NCBI RefSeq assembly: GCF_000745855.1
Contig: NZ_JQKD01000031.1
Span: 1 to 64,000 of the forward strand
Length of the DNA stretch: 64,000 nt
Direction of reading: 5' to 3'
Source of the DNA: Xenophilus azovorans DSM 13620
GTDB lineage: Bacteria > Pseudomonadota > Gammaproteobacteria > Burkholderiales > Burkholderiaceae_C
Below are positions 36,097 to 46,889 of the stretch, in pieces. The first letter of the stretch is position 1. Each line of letters begins with the position of its first letter. The notes below the pieces were generated by a model, which saw only the letters and a list, made by a program, of their open reading frames with translations, was not told the origin of the DNA and searched no databases. Position numbers and translations under genes: made by a program.

Positions 36097-38967
36097 ATGA
36101 GTGATTCCCCGTCCATCTACACCGCCTATCAAGGCAATTCGTACCTCTTCGGCGGCAACGCGCCCTATGTCGAGGAGATGTACGAGAACTACCTCGCCAA
36201 CCCGGGCAGCGTGCCCGACAACTGGCGCTCCTACTTCGACGCCCTGCAGCACGTGCCTGCCACGAACGGCAGCGACGCCAAGGACGTTCCCCACCAGCCG
36301 GTCATCAACGCCTTTGCCGAGCGTGCCAAGCAGGGCACCGCCAAGGTGGTGCAGGCCAACGGCGCCGACTCCGAACTGGGCCGCCAGCGCACCGCCGTCC
36401 AGCAGCTGATCGCCGCCTACCGCAACGTCGGCGCCCGCTGGGCCGACCTCGATCCCCTCAAGCGCACCGAGCGCCCCGCCATCCCCGAGCTGGAGCCTTC
36501 GTTCTACGGCTTCACCGACGGCGACATGGAGACGGTGTTCAACACCAGCAACACCTTCTTCGGCAAGGACACGATGTCCCTGCGCGACCTGCTGAACGCG
36601 CTGCGCGAGACCTACTGCGGCACCATCGGCGCCGAGTACATGTACACCACCGACCAGACGCAGAAGCGCTGGTGGCAGCAGAAGCTCGAAAGCGCCCGCA
36701 CCAATCCCAAGCTGAGCACCGAGCAGAAGAAGCACGTGCTGGAGCGCCTGACCGCGGCCGAGGGCCTGGAGCGCTTCCTGCACACCAAGTACGTCGGCCA
36801 GAAGCGCTTCTCGCTCGAAGGCGGCGAGAGCTTCATCGTCTCGATGGACGAGCTGATCAACCGCGCCGGCGAGAAGGGCGTGCAGGAAATCGTGATCGGC
36901 ATGGCCCACCGCGGCCGCCTGAACGTGCTGGTCAACTCCCTGGGCAAGGCGCCCAAGGACCTGTTCTCCGAATTCGACCACACCGCCCCTGAGGATCTGC
37001 CCAGCGGCGACGTGAAGTACCACCAGGGCTTCAGCTCCGACGTGAGCACGCCCGGCGGCCCGGTCCACCTGTCGCTGGCCTTCAATCCCTCGCACCTGGA
37101 GATCGTCAACCCGGTGGTCGAGGGCTCCGTGCGCGCCCGCATGGACCGCCGCGGCGACGCCGAGGGTGACTCGGTGCTGCCGGTGCTGGTGCATGGCGAC
37201 GCCGCCTTCGCCGGCCAGGGCGTGGTGATGGAGACCCTGGCGCTGGCCGAGACGCGCGGCTACTACACCGGTGGCACGGTGCACATCGTCATCAACAACC
37301 AGATCGGCTTCACCACCAGCGACCCGCGCGATTCGCGCTCCACGCTGTACTGCTCCGACATCGTCAAGATGATCGAGGCGCCGGTGCTGCACGTGAACGG
37401 CGACGACCCTGAGGCAGTGGTGCTGTGCACGCAGCTAGCCCTCGAGTTCCGCCAGGAATTCAACAAGGACGTGGTGGTGGACATCGTCTGCTTCCGCAAG
37501 CTGGGCCACAACGAGCAGGACACGCCCGCGCTCACCCAGCCGCTGATGTACAAGAAGATCGCCAAGCATCCGGGCACCCGCAAGCTCTACGCCGACAAGC
37601 TGGCGGCGCAGGGCCTGGGCGAGACGCTGGGCGACGACATGGTCAAGGCCTACCGGGCGGCCATGGACGCGGGCAAGCACACGGTCGATCCGGTGCTGAC
37701 CAACTTCAAGAGCAAGTACGCGGTCGACTGGAGCCCCTTCCTCAACAAGAAGTGGACCGACGCCGCCGAGACGGCCATCCCGCTGGCCGAGTGGAAGCGC
37801 CTGGCCGAGAAGATCACCACGGTGCCCGAGGGCTTCACCGTGCACCCGCTGGTCAAGAAGGTGCTCGACGACCGCGCCGCCATGGGTCGTGGGGAGATCA
37901 ACGTGGACTGGGGCATGGGCGAGCACATGGCCTTCGCCTCGCTGGTGGCCAGCGGCTACGGCGTGCGCCTGTCGGGCGAGGACTGCGGCCGCGGCACCTT
38001 CACCCACCGCCACGCCGTGCTGCACGACCAGAACCGCGAGAAGTTCGACGTGGGCACCTACGTGCCGCTGTCGAACGTGGCCGAGAACCAGGCGCCGTTC
38101 GTCGTCATCGACTCCATCCTCTCGGAAGAGGCGGTGTTGGCCTTCGAATACGGCTATGCCTCCAACGACCCCAGCACGCTGGTCATCTGGGAAGCCCAGT
38201 TCGGCGACTTCGCCAACGGCGCGCAGGTGGTGATCGACCAGTTCATCGCCTCGGGCGAAGTGAAGTGGGGCCGCGTCAACGGCATCACGCTGATGCTGCC
38301 GCACGGCTACGAGGGGCAGGGCCCGGAGCACAGCTCGGCGCGCCTGGAGCGCTTCATGCAGTTGGCCGCCGACGCCAACATGCAGATCGTGCAGCCCACC
38401 ACGGCCAGCCAGATCTTCCACGTGCTGCGCCGCCAGCAGGTGCGCAACCTGCGCAAGCCGCTGGTGATCATGACGCCCAAGTCGCTGCTGCGGAACAAGG
38501 ACGCGACCTCGCCGCTGTCGGAGTTCATCAAGGGCGGCTTCCAGACGGTCATTCCCGACAGCAAGGCGCTCAAGGCCGAGAAGGTCAAGCGCGTGATCGC
38601 CTGCTCGGGCAAGGTCTACTACGACCTGGCCAAGAAGCGCGAGGAAAAGGGCACTGACGACGTCGCGATCCTTCGCGTGGAACAGCTCTATCCCTTCCCG
38701 CACAAGGCCTTCGGCGCCGAACTGAAGAAGTACCCCAACGCCGTCGACGTGGTGTGGTGCCAGGACGAGCCGCAGAACCAGGGCGCCTGGTTCTTCGTGC
38801 AGCACTACATCCACGAGAACATGCTTGAGGGCCAGAAGCTGGGCTACGCCGGCCGTGCGGCCTCCGCCTCGCCGGCGGTGGGTTACTCGCACCTGCACCA
38901 GGAACAGCAGAAGGCGCTGGTCGACGGCGCCTTCGGCAAGCTGAAGGGTTTCGTGCTCACCAAGTAA
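36097..38967 (+). CDS. sucA: 2-oxoglutarate dehydrogenase E1 component
   Basis: SucA decarboxylates 2-oxoglutarate with thiamine diphosphate in the TCA cycle. The 956-residue protein has the OGDH N-terminal segment (NSYLFGGNAPYVEEMYENYLANPGSVP shortened here) and VIGMAHRGRLNVLVN, the ThDP-binding VHGDAAFAGQGV, INNQIGFTT and the C-terminal LMLPHGYEGQGPEHSSARLER. The start has GGAAGCGGAGGTC upstream. It is the first gene of sucA-sucB-lpd. Confidence 0.98.
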   Translation: MSDSPSIYTAYQGNSYLFGGNAPYVEEMYENYLANPGSVPDNWRSYFDALQHVPATNGSDAKDVPHQPVINAFAERAKQGTAKVVQANGADSELGRQRTAVQQLIAAYRNVGARWADLDPLKRTERPAIPELEPSFYGFTDGDMETVFNTSNTFFGKDTMSLRDLLNALRETYCGTIGAEYMYTTDQTQKRWWQQKLESARTNPKLSTEQKKHVLERLTAAEGLERFLHTKYVGQKRFSLEGGESFIVSMDELINRAGEKGVQEIVIGMAHRGRLNVLVNSLGKAPKDLFSEFDHTAPEDLPSGDVKYHQGFSSDVSTPGGPVHLSLAFNPSHLEIVNPVVEGSVRARMDRRGDAEGDSVLPVLVHGDAAFAGQGVVMETLALAETRGYYTGGTVHIVINNQIGFTTSDPRDSRSTLYCSDIVKMIEAPVLHVNGDDPEAVVLCTQLALEFRQEFNKDVVVDIVCFRKLGHNEQDTPALTQPLMYKKIAKHPGTRKLYADKLAAQGLGETLGDDMVKAYRAAMDAGKHTVDPVLTNFKSKYAVDWSPFLNKKWTDAAETAIPLAEWKRLAEKITTVPEGFTVHPLVKKVLDDRAAMGRGEINVDWGMGEHMAFASLVASGYGVRLSGEDCGRGTFTHRHAVLHDQNREKFDVGTYVPLSNVAENQAPFVVIDSILSEEAVLAFEYGYASNDPSTLVIWEAQFGDFANGAQVVIDQFIASGEVKWGRVNGITLMLPHGYEGQGPEHSSARLERFMQLAADANMQIVQPTTASQIFHVLRRQQVRNLRKPLVIMTPKSLLRNKDATSPLSEFIKGGFQTVIPDSKALKAEKVKRVIACSGKVYYDLAKKREEKGTDDVAILRVEQLYPFPHKAFGAELKKYPNAVDVVWCQDEPQNQGAWFFVQHYIHENMLEGQKLGYAGRAASASPAVGYSHLHQEQQKALVDGAFGKLKGFVLTK

Positions 38968-38981
38968 GGAAGACCTGTCGG

Positions 38982-39003
38982 AGGCCGGCCCCAGCGCCGG
39001 CCT
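38982..39003 (+). other. Intercistronic hairpin between sucA and sucB
   Basis: AGGCCGGC and GCCGGCCT form a perfect 8-bp stem with a six-base loop (CCCAGC). There is no T tract, so it is more likely a processing or stability element than a terminator. Confidence 0.55.
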
Positions 39004-39063
39004 TCGCGCATGCGCGCCCACGGCGCACGTGCCGCTCCCCAGAACGAACATCAGAGAACACAC

Positions 39064-40341
<1,278 letters not shown>

Positions 40342-40351
40342 GGAGCGGCGA

Positions 40352-41785
40352 ATGGCAGACAGCAAGCAATTCGACGTCGTCGTCATCGGCGGCGGCCCCG
40401 GCGGCTACATCGCCGCCATCCGCGCGGCGCAGCTCGGCTTCAACGTCGCGTGCATCGACGAGTGGAAGAACAAGGACGGCAAGCCCGCGCCGGGCGGCAC
40501 CTGCACCAATGTGGGCTGCATCCCTTCCAAGGCGCTGCTGCAGAGCTCGGAGCACTACGAGCATGCCGGCAAGCACTTCGCCGAGCACGGCATCAACGTC
40601 AAAGGCCTGGAGCTGGACCTAGTGAAGCTCCTCGGCCGCAAGGACGCGGTCGTCAAGCAGAACAACGACGGCATCCTGTACCTGTTCAAGAAGAACAGGA
40701 TCGCCTTCTTCCACGGCCGCGGCTCCTTCGTGAAGGCCGCCGACGGCGGCTACGAGATCAAGGTCGCCGGCGAGAAGGAGGAGAGCATCGTCGGCAAGCA
40801 GGTCATCGTCGCCACGGGCTCCAACGCCCGCGCGCTGCCGGGGACGCCCTTCGACGAGGAGAACATCCTTTCCAACGACGGCGCGCTGCGCATCCCCGCC
40901 GTGCCCAAGAAGCTGGCGCTGATCGGCTCCGGCGTGATCGGGCTGGAGATGGGCTCCGTCTGGCGCCGCCTGGGCGCCGAGGTGACGGTGCTGGAAGCCC
41001 TGCCCACCTTCCTGGGCGCGGTGGACGAGCAGATCGCCAAGGAGGCTAAGAAGGCCTTCGACAAGCAGGGCCTGAAGATCGAGCTGGGCGTCAAGGTCGG
41101 CGAGGTCAAGTCGTCGAAGAAGGGCGTGTCCATCGCCTGGACCAACGCCAAGGGCGAGGCGCAGACGTTGGAAGTCGACAAGCTGATCGTCTCCATCGGC
41201 CGCGTGCCCAACACCGTCGGCCTGAACGCGGAAGGCGTGGGCCTGAAGCTGGACGAGCGCGGCGCCATCGTGGTCGACGACGAGTGCCGCACCAACCTGC
41301 CGGGCGTGTGGGCCATCGGCGACGTGGTGCGCGGCCCGATGCTGGCGCACAAGGCGGAGGAAGAGGGTGTGGCCGTGGCCGAGCGCATCGCCGGCCAGCA
41401 CGGGCACGTCAACTTCAACACCATCCCGTGGGTCATCTACACCAGCCCCGAGATCGCCTGGGTCGGCCGCACCGAGCAGCAGCTCAAGGCCGACGGCGTG
41501 AAGTACAAGGCCGGCACCTTCCCCTTCCTGGCCAACGGCCGCGCGCGTGCGCTGGGCGACACGACCGGCATGGTCAAGTTCCTGGCTGACGCGGCGACGG
41601 ACGAGATCCTCGGCGTGCACATCGTCGGCCCGATGGCCAGCGAGCTGATCTCCGAGGCCGTCGTGGCGATGGAGTTCAGGGCCAGCAGCGAGGACATCGC
41701 GCGCATCTGCCACGCGCACCCCTCGCTGTCGGAGGCGACCAAGGAGGCGGCCCTGGCCGTCGACAAGCGCACGCTGAACTTCTGA
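40352..41785 (+). CDS. lpd: Dihydrolipoyl dehydrogenase, OGDH E3
   Basis: This second E3 (477 residues) lacks a lipoyl domain, unlike the PDH-linked LpdA. It shows the FAD motif [16 protein letters not shown], the redox disulfide in [16 protein letters not shown], the NAD motif [22 protein letters not shown] and the C-terminal [13 protein letters not shown] with the catalytic His-Glu pair. Ten bases after sucB, it is clearly dedicated to the OGDH complex. Confidence 0.97.
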   Translation: MADSKQFDVVVIGGGPGGYIAAIRAAQLGFNVACIDEWKNKDGKPAPGGTCTNVGCIPSKALLQSSEHYEHAGKHFAEHGINVKGLELDLVKLLGRKDAVVKQNNDGILYLFKKNRIAFFHGRGSFVKAADGGYEIKVAGEKEESIVGKQVIVATGSNARALPGTPFDEENILSNDGALRIPAVPKKLALIGSGVIGLEMGSVWRRLGAEVTVLEALPTFLGAVDEQIAKEAKKAFDKQGLKIELGVKVGEVKSSKKGVSIAWTNAKGEAQTLEVDKLIVSIGRVPNTVGLNAEGVGLKLDERGAIVVDDECRTNLPGVWAIGDVVRGPMLAHKAEEEGVAVAERIAGQHGHVNFNTIPWVIYTSPEIAWVGRTEQQLKADGVKYKAGTFPFLANGRARALGDTTGMVKFLADAATDEILGVHIVGPMASELISEAVVAMEFRASSEDIARICHAHPSLSEATKEAALAVDKRTLNF

Positions 41786-41803
41786 TGCGCTGAGCCGAGC
41801 CCC

Positions 41804-41848
41804 AGCCGCTCGCCGCCGGGCCACGCGCCTGCGCGAGCGGCTTCTTCG
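41804..41848 (+). terminator. Terminator-like hairpin between lpd and zapE
   Basis: AGCCGCTCGC and GCGAGCGGCT form a 10-bp stem around a 19-base loop, followed by TCTTCGTT. The large loop and interrupted T tract make it a moderate call. Confidence 0.5.
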
Positions 41849-41870
41849 TTCCACGTCCCCCGGAATCCTC

Positions 41871-42971
41871 TTGCAGTCCGTCAAGCAAGCCTACGAAGCC
41901 GAACTGAAGGCGCGCGGCTACACCGCCGACCCGGCGCAACTGCGCGCCGTCGACGCGCTGGACCGCTGCGCCCGCGAATGGGCTGCCTACAAGGCCCAGC
42001 GCTCCAATGCCTTCAAGAAGCTGATCAACCGTCCCGAGATCCCGCGGGGCGTCTACATGTACGGCGGGGTGGGCCGCGGCAAGAGCTTCCTGATGGACTG
42101 CTTCTTCAACGCGGTGCCGCTCAACCGCAAGACGCGCCTGCACTTCCACGAGTTCATGCGCGAGGTGCACCGCGAGCTGGCCGAGCTGCAGGGCATCCAG
42201 AACCCGCTGGACGAACTTGGCAGGCGCATCGCGAAACGCTTCAAGCTGATCTGCTTCGACGAGTTCCACGTCGCCGACATCACCGACGCGATGATCCTGC
42301 ACCGGCTGCTGGTGGCGCTGTTCGACAACGGCGTGGGTTTCGTCACCACCTCCAACTTCAAGCCCGACGACCTGTACCCCGGCGGCCTGCACCGGGACCG
42401 GATCCTGCCCGCCATCGACCTGCTCAACCGCAAGCTGGAAGTCATCAACGTCGACAACGGCACCGACTACCGCCGGCGCACGCTGGAGCAGGTGCGGCTG
42501 TACCTCACGCCCAACGACGCGGCGGCCGAGAAGGAGATGCGCAAGACCTTCGAGAAGCTGGCGGAGAAGGGCGACGACAACCCGGTGCTGCACATCGAGC
42601 GGCGCGAGATCCGTGCGCGCCGCCGCGCCGGCGGCGTGGTCTGGTTCGACTTCAAGACCCTGTGCGGCGGCCCGCGCTCGATGAACGACTACCTGGAGAT
42701 CGCCAGCCAGTTCCACACCGTGCTGCTCTCGGACGTGCCCGCCATGCCGGTGCGCATGGCCTCGGAAGCACGCCGTTTCACTTGGCTGGTGGATGTGTTC
42801 TACGATCGGCGCGTCAAGCTGATCATGTCCGCCGAGGTGCCGCCCGAGGCGTTGTACACCGAAGGGCCCCTGGCGCACGAGTTCCCGCGCACGGTCTCGC
42901 GCCTGAATGAAATGCAATCCAAGGAGTTCCTCTCGCAGGAGCGCCGTGTCGTCGATACCCGCCTGACATGA
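41871..42971 (+). CDS. zapE: Cell-division ATPase ZapE (AFG1 family)
   Basis: ZapE is an AFG1-like AAA ATPase; in E. coli it associates with the Z-ring under stress. The 366-residue protein shows Walker A GGVGRGKS in VYMYGGVGRGKSFLMDCFF, Walker B LICFDEFHVADITDA, the VTTSNFKPDDLYPGGLHRDRILP segment and C-terminal FYDRRVKLIMSAE. The start is a TTG at 41871, which gives the family's usual length; I see no strong Shine-Dalgarno before it. The stop overlaps an ATG at 42968 that opens a frame through the repeat element D. Confidence 0.93.
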   Translation: MQSVKQAYEAELKARGYTADPAQLRAVDALDRCAREWAAYKAQRSNAFKKLINRPEIPRGVYMYGGVGRGKSFLMDCFFNAVPLNRKTRLHFHEFMREVHRELAELQGIQNPLDELGRRIAKRFKLICFDEFHVADITDAMILHRLLVALFDNGVGFVTTSNFKPDDLYPGGLHRDRILPAIDLLNRKLEVINVDNGTDYRRRTLEQVRLYLTPNDAAAEKEMRKTFEKLAEKGDDNPVLHIERREIRARRRAGGVVWFDFKTLCGGPRSMNDYLEIASQFHTVLLSDVPAMPVRMASEARRFTWLVDVFYDRRVKLIMSAEVPPEALYTEGPLAHEFPRTVSRLNEMQSKEFLSQERRVVDTRLT

Positions 42972-42977
42972 AACTGG

Positions 42978-43057
42978 CCCCCACGCTCATCGCTTCGCGT
43001 ATCGCTGCCCCCCGGAGGGGAAGCGTCGGCGCCTTCGGGCGGCCGGGCGGTGCCGGC
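42978..43057 (+). repeat. Intercistronic structured repeat, copy D (zapE-43058)
   Basis: Starts CCCCCACGCTCATCGCTTCG, followed by CCCCCCGGAGGGG. The second hairpin has arms GTCGGCGCC (43025-43033) and GGTGCCGGC (43049-43057), pairing with two G-U wobbles, around TTCGGGCGGCCGGGC. The ATG of the next gene follows the 3' arm directly. Confidence 0.78.
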
Positions 43058-43690
43058 ATGAAGCTTCTGCGTGCCCTCCTTCTCCTGCCGGCCCTGCTGG
43101 GCGGCGCGCTCGCCGGCGCGCAGGAGGACTTCCAGGCCGAGCGCGACCGCATCGCGGCCGAGCGGCAGGAAGTCGAGACGCGCTTCCAGCAGCAGGAGAC
43201 GGCCTGCTACCAGCGCTTCGCCGTCAACGACTGCCTGAGCCAGGCGCGCCGCGCCCGCCGCAGCGCCGAGGACGACCTGAAGCGCCAGGAAGCGGCCATC
43301 AACGACATCGAGCGCAAGCGCCGCGGCGCCGAGCAGTTGCGCCGCATCGACGAGCGCCAGGCCACCCCGCGGACGCAGGACCGCCCCGAGGAGCAGCAGA
43401 AGGCCCGCGAGGCGCAGCAGGCGCGCGAACAGCGCGCCGCAGACCACGCGGCGAGCCGCGCCGCCATGGCGGCCGAGGAGGCGCAGAACCGCCAGGACGC
43501 GGCCGGCAAGCAACGCCAGTTCGCGGAGGACCAGGCGCGCGCCGCGCGCCAGCGCGCCGAGGCGCCCACCGAGCGGGAGCGCTTCGAGAACAAGCAGCGC
43601 AGCGTGCAGCAGCGCCGCGCCGAGCGCGAACGCAAGAACGCAGAGCGCACCAAGCCGCCTGCGGCCCCGCTGCCGCCGCCGCCGCGCTGA
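43058..43690 (+). CDS. Hypothetical periplasmic coiled-coil protein
   Basis: This 210-residue protein begins with a signal peptide (KLLRALLLLPALLGGALAGAQ) and is then almost entirely charged helix rich in Arg, Glu, Gln and Ala. It ends in a Pro-rich tail (KPPAAPLPPPPR). Two cysteines (ACYQRFAVNDCLSQ) near residues 50-60 of the mature part could form a disulfide. No enzymatic motif is seen. The ATG at 43058 directly follows the repeat element D; an upstream ATG at 42968 is in frame through that element, but would bury the signal peptide and is rejected. Confidence 0.7.
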   Translation: MKLLRALLLLPALLGGALAGAQEDFQAERDRIAAERQEVETRFQQQETACYQRFAVNDCLSQARRARRSAEDDLKRQEAAINDIERKRRGAEQLRRIDERQATPRTQDRPEEQQKAREAQQAREQRAADHAASRAAMAAEEAQNRQDAAGKQRQFAEDQARAARQRAEAPTERERFENKQRSVQQRRAERERKNAERTKPPAAPLPPPPR

Positions 43691-43712
43691 GGCGAGGGGA
43701 CGGGCGGGGCGC

Positions 43713-44492
43713 CTAGGCTTGCGGCGTGTGCCGCGGCAGGGGATCCAGCCGGACGATGGCCACCGACAGGTTGTCGCCCGTGCCGCGGGCGCGCCGGCGT
43801 GCTTCGTCCACCAGCAGTTGCACCGCCTCACGCGGCGACTGCTCGGCCACCACGGCGCCCAGCTCCTCGGGCGTGAAGTAGTGCCACAGGCCGTCGCTGC
43901 AGGCCAGCAGCGCATCGCCGGGGCCCAGTTCTTCCAGGGTGTGCACGTCCAGCGGCGGCGGCGTGCTGCGCATGCCCAGGCAGCCGACCAGGATGTTGGC
44001 CTGCGGATGCAGCATCGCCTGGTCCTCGGCCAGTTCGCCGCGCTCGATGAGCACCTCGACGTAGGAGTGGTCGCGCGTGCGCCGCACCAGCCGGCCCTTG
44101 CGGAACTGGTAGATGCGCGAGTCGCCGGCGTGCACCGCCGCGCCGCGCCCGTCGGGCGTCAGCAGGAAGGCCGCGAGGGTGCTGTGCGGTTCCTGTTCGC
44201 TGGCCGCGGCTGTGAGCTTGATGACGGTGTGCGCGTCCTCGACCAGGCGGCGCAGCAGCTCCTGGGGGGTGTCGCGGTCCGGCGAGAAGCGGGCGAAGAG
44301 CTGCTGCGCGGTCAGCAGCACCTGGTCGGAAGCCTTGCGCCCGCCGCTGCGACCGCCCATGCCGTCGGCCACCACCGCGAGCACGCAGCCCGGCACGCGC
44401 GGGTGGCTGAGCAGCGCGACCTGGTCTTGCTGGTAGGGCCGGTCGCCCTGGTGCAGGCCAGTGGCGGCGGCAAGTCGGAAGCCTCGGGGCAT
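43713..44492 (-). CDS. PP2C-family serine/threonine phosphatase
   Basis: With the ATG at 44492 the protein is 259 residues, the length of a lone PP2C catalytic domain. Metal-binding motifs are all visible: GLHQGDRPYQQDQ (first Asp), AVVADGMGGRSGG (second Asp with DGMGG), VHAGDSRIYQFRKG, LACSDGLW and GTGDNLSVAIVRLD at the end. It would dephosphorylate Ser/Thr on unknown substrates. No kinase gene is adjacent in this window. Longer frames to 44648 would overlap the start region of the divergent DUF465 gene. Confidence 0.9.
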   Translation of the reverse strand: MPRGFRLAAATGLHQGDRPYQQDQVALLSHPRVPGCVLAVVADGMGGRSGGRKASDQVLLTAQQLFARFSPDRDTPQELLRRLVEDAHTVIKLTAAASEQEPHSTLAAFLLTPDGRGAAVHAGDSRIYQFRKGRLVRRTRDHSYVEVLIERGELAEDQAMLHPQANILVGCLGMRSTPPPLDVHTLEELGPGDALLACSDGLWHYFTPEELGAVVAEQSPREAVQLLVDEARRRARGTGDNLSVAIVRLDPLPRHTPQA

Positions 44493-44591
44493 GAACGCGG
44501 CGATCGCGGCCGCGAGGCCTGCGGGTGCGTGGACGAAGCGCTTATTATCAGTCGATCGTTCCCTCCGGCCCGCGTCCTCGGGCCCCGCGCA

Positions 44592-44795
44592 TTGGACTCC
44601 AACCTTCATTCCGTCACGCGCCGACTGATTGAGTTGCGCATGGAGCATGCCGACCTGGACGCCAGCATCGACCGGCTGGCCGAGACCGCGCCCGCCGACG
44701 AACTGCTGCTGCGCCGCCTGAAGAAGCGCCGGCTCGCGCTGCGCGACGAGATCGCGCGGCTGGAGCTGCTGGCCGACCCGCAGGAACCCGCCTGA
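44592..44795 (+). CDS. DUF465 (YdcH-like) small coiled-coil protein
   Basis: This 67-residue all-helical protein matches the DUF465/YdcH family: HSVTRRLIELRMEHADLDASID and LKKRRLALRDEIARLE. Its function is unknown. The start is taken as TTG at 44592 (MDSNLHSV), which fits relatives; other starts are possible. Its stop overlaps the start of the helicase gene by one base (TGATG), so the pair is translationally coupled. A TATTAT near 44543 may be the -10 box. Confidence 0.75.
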   Translation: MDSNLHSVTRRLIELRMEHADLDASIDRLAETAPADELLLRRLKKRRLALRDEIARLELLADPQEPA

Positions 44796-46816
44796 TGCCC
44801 TTGCGCGAGGAGGTCGAAGGCGCCTTCGCCGAGCAGGGTGCGCTCGCCCGCGCGGCGGACGTGTTCCGCGTGCGCCCCGGCCAGACGCACATGGCGCTGG
44901 CGGTGGCCGACACCATCGAGCAGGGCGGCGTGCTGGTGGCCGAGGCCGGCACCGGCGTCGGCAAGACCTTCTCCTACCTCGTGCCGGCGCTGCTCAGCGG
45001 CGAGCGCGTGCTGCTGTCCACCGCCACCAAGGCGTTGCAGGACCAGCTCTTCGGCCGCGACCTGCCGCGGCTGCTGGAGGCGCTGGAGCTGCCCCTGCGC
45101 AGCGCGCTGCTCAAGGGCCGGGCCAGCTACCTGTGCGTGCACCGGCTGGAGCAGGCGCGGCAGGACGCCTCCGTCGAGCGCGGCGCGATACGCACGCTGG
45201 CGAAGATCGAGCAATGGGCCCAGGCCACCCGCACCGGCGACCTGGCCGAGCTGCCCGGGCTGGACGAGCGCTCGCCCGTCATCCCGCTGGTGACCTCCAC
45301 CCGCGACAACTGCCTGGGCGCGCAATGCCCGAAGTTCAAGGGCTGCCACGTCAACCTCGCCCGGCGCGAGGCGATGGCGGCGGACGTGGTGGTCATCAAC
45401 CACCACCTGTTCTTCGCCGACCTGGCGGTGCGCGAGTCCGGCATGGCCGAGCTGCTGCCCAGCGTGCGCGTGGTGGTGTTCGACGAGGCGCACCAGCTCA
45501 ACGAGACCGGGGTGCAGTTCCTCGGCCTGCAGCTGGGCACCGGCCAGGTGCTGGACTTCGCGCGCGACCTGCTGGCGGCCGGCCTGCGGCTGGCCCGCGG
45601 CCTGGCCGACTGGATGCAGTTGGCCAGCGCGGTGGAGCGCGCCGCGCGCGAGCTGCGCATGGCCGCCGGCAAGCCGTGGCAGGGCAGCCGGCTGAAGTGG
45701 GCCGGCGCGGCGCCCGAGGGGGTGGAGGCGGGCCCGTGGCTCGATGCGCTCGAGGCCGTGCGGCAGGCGGCCCAGGAGGCCGCCGCCGCGCTGGACACCG
45801 TCAGCGAGATCGCGCCGGACTTCGTGCGACTGCACGAGCGCGCCGTGCGGACCGCCGAGCGCGCCGCGCACTTCGCGCAGGACTGCGAGGCGCCCTCCGT
45901 GCGCTGGCTGGACGTGGGCACGCAACTGCGGCTGGTGGAGTCGCCGCTGGACATCGCCGAGACCGTGCGCCAGCGCCTGCTGAAGACCGACGCCTCGGCC
46001 GAGCAGCCCGCGGGCAGCCGTCCGCGCGCCTGGGTCTTCACTTCGGCGACCCTGGGCGACGACCCGGCGCTGCGCTGGTTCACCGAGCCTTGCGGCCTGG
46101 AGGACGCGCAGATCCTGCGCGTGGTCAGCCCCTTCGACTACGCGCAGCAGGCGGCGGTGTTTGTGCCGCGCGGCTTCCCAAAGCCGAACGAGCCCGGCCA
46201 CCCCGCCGCGGTCGCACGGCTGGCCGCGCACGGCGCGGCGCGCCTGGGCGGCCGCACCCTGGTCCTCACCACCACGCTGCGGGCGCTGCGCGCCATCGGC
46301 GAGCAGATGCGCCGCGAGGCGGAAGCGGCGGGCGCGTCCTACGAGGTCATGGTCCAGGGCGAACTGCCCAAGCGCGTGCTGATGGAGCGCTTCCGCGAAG
46401 GCGGCCAGGGCGGGCGCGCCGGCTGCGTGCTGGTGGCCTCGGCCTCCTTCTGGGAGGGCTTCGACGCACCCGGCGATGCGCTGCAACTGGTGGTCATCGA
46501 CAAGCTGCCCTTCCCGCCACCGGGCGATCCGCTGGTCGAGGCCCGCGCGCGCCGGCTGGAACTGCAGGGGCGCAGCGGCTTCAACGACTACTTCGTGCCC
46601 GAGGCGGCGGTGGCGCTCAAGCAGGGCGCAGGGCGCCTGATCCGCCGCGAGAGCGACCGCGGCCTCCTGGTGCTGTGCGACACGCGGCTGCTGAGCATGG
46701 GCTATGGGCGCCGCCTGCTGGGCGCGCTGCCGCCGATGCGCCGCCTGGACGACCCGGCACAGTTTGAGGCCGAACTGGACGCGCTCGCCGCGACCGCCGG
46801 CCAGGGCCACGCCTGA
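44795..46816 (+). CDS. DinG/YoaA-family ATP-dependent DNA helicase
   Basis: The 673-residue superfamily 2 helicase shows Walker A EAGTGVGKT, four-cysteine iron-sulfur region (a Cys in SYLCVHRLEQ, then NCLGAQCPKFKGC), DEAH box VVFDEAHQ, INHHLFFADL, and the C-terminal motifs FWEGFDAPGDAL and QGAGRLIRRESDRG. These are the XPD-like features of DinG/YoaA. Length suits YoaA (636) more than DinG (716). It likely resolves blocked forks or displacement structures and depends on Fe-S assembly. It is coupled to the upstream DUF465 gene. Confidence 0.93.
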   Translation: MPLREEVEGAFAEQGALARAADVFRVRPGQTHMALAVADTIEQGGVLVAEAGTGVGKTFSYLVPALLSGERVLLSTATKALQDQLFGRDLPRLLEALELPLRSALLKGRASYLCVHRLEQARQDASVERGAIRTLAKIEQWAQATRTGDLAELPGLDERSPVIPLVTSTRDNCLGAQCPKFKGCHVNLARREAMAADVVVINHHLFFADLAVRESGMAELLPSVRVVVFDEAHQLNETGVQFLGLQLGTGQVLDFARDLLAAGLRLARGLADWMQLASAVERAARELRMAAGKPWQGSRLKWAGAAPEGVEAGPWLDALEAVRQAAQEAAAALDTVSEIAPDFVRLHERAVRTAERAAHFAQDCEAPSVRWLDVGTQLRLVESPLDIAETVRQRLLKTDASAEQPAGSRPRAWVFTSATLGDDPALRWFTEPCGLEDAQILRVVSPFDYAQQAAVFVPRGFPKPNEPGHPAAVARLAAHGAARLGGRTLVLTTTLRALRAIGEQMRREAEAAGASYEVMVQGELPKRVLMERFREGGQGGRAGCVLVASASFWEGFDAPGDALQLVVIDKLPFPPPGDPLVEARARRLELQGRSGFNDYFVPEAAVALKQGAGRLIRRESDRGLLVLCDTRLLSMGYGRRLLGALPPMRRLDDPAQFEAELDALAATAGQGHA

Positions 46817-46836
46817 AACCGCACCCCGGACATGGA

Positions 46837-46859
46837 AACGGCCGCGCGAGGCGGCCGTT
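46837..46859. terminator. Hairpin between convergent yoaA-like and bamD genes
   Basis: AACGGCCGC and GCGGCCGTT form a perfect 9-bp stem with a five-base loop. It has no T run on either side, so a terminator role is likely but unproven. Confidence 0.55.
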
Positions 46860-46889
46860 GCGGATCGGATCAGCGCCGCCGCGCCGCCG

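Noticed and set aside
42968-43057. Longer N-terminus for the 43058 gene starting at ATG 42968
   Set aside because: The added 30 residues are translated from the repeat element and would place the signal peptide internally.
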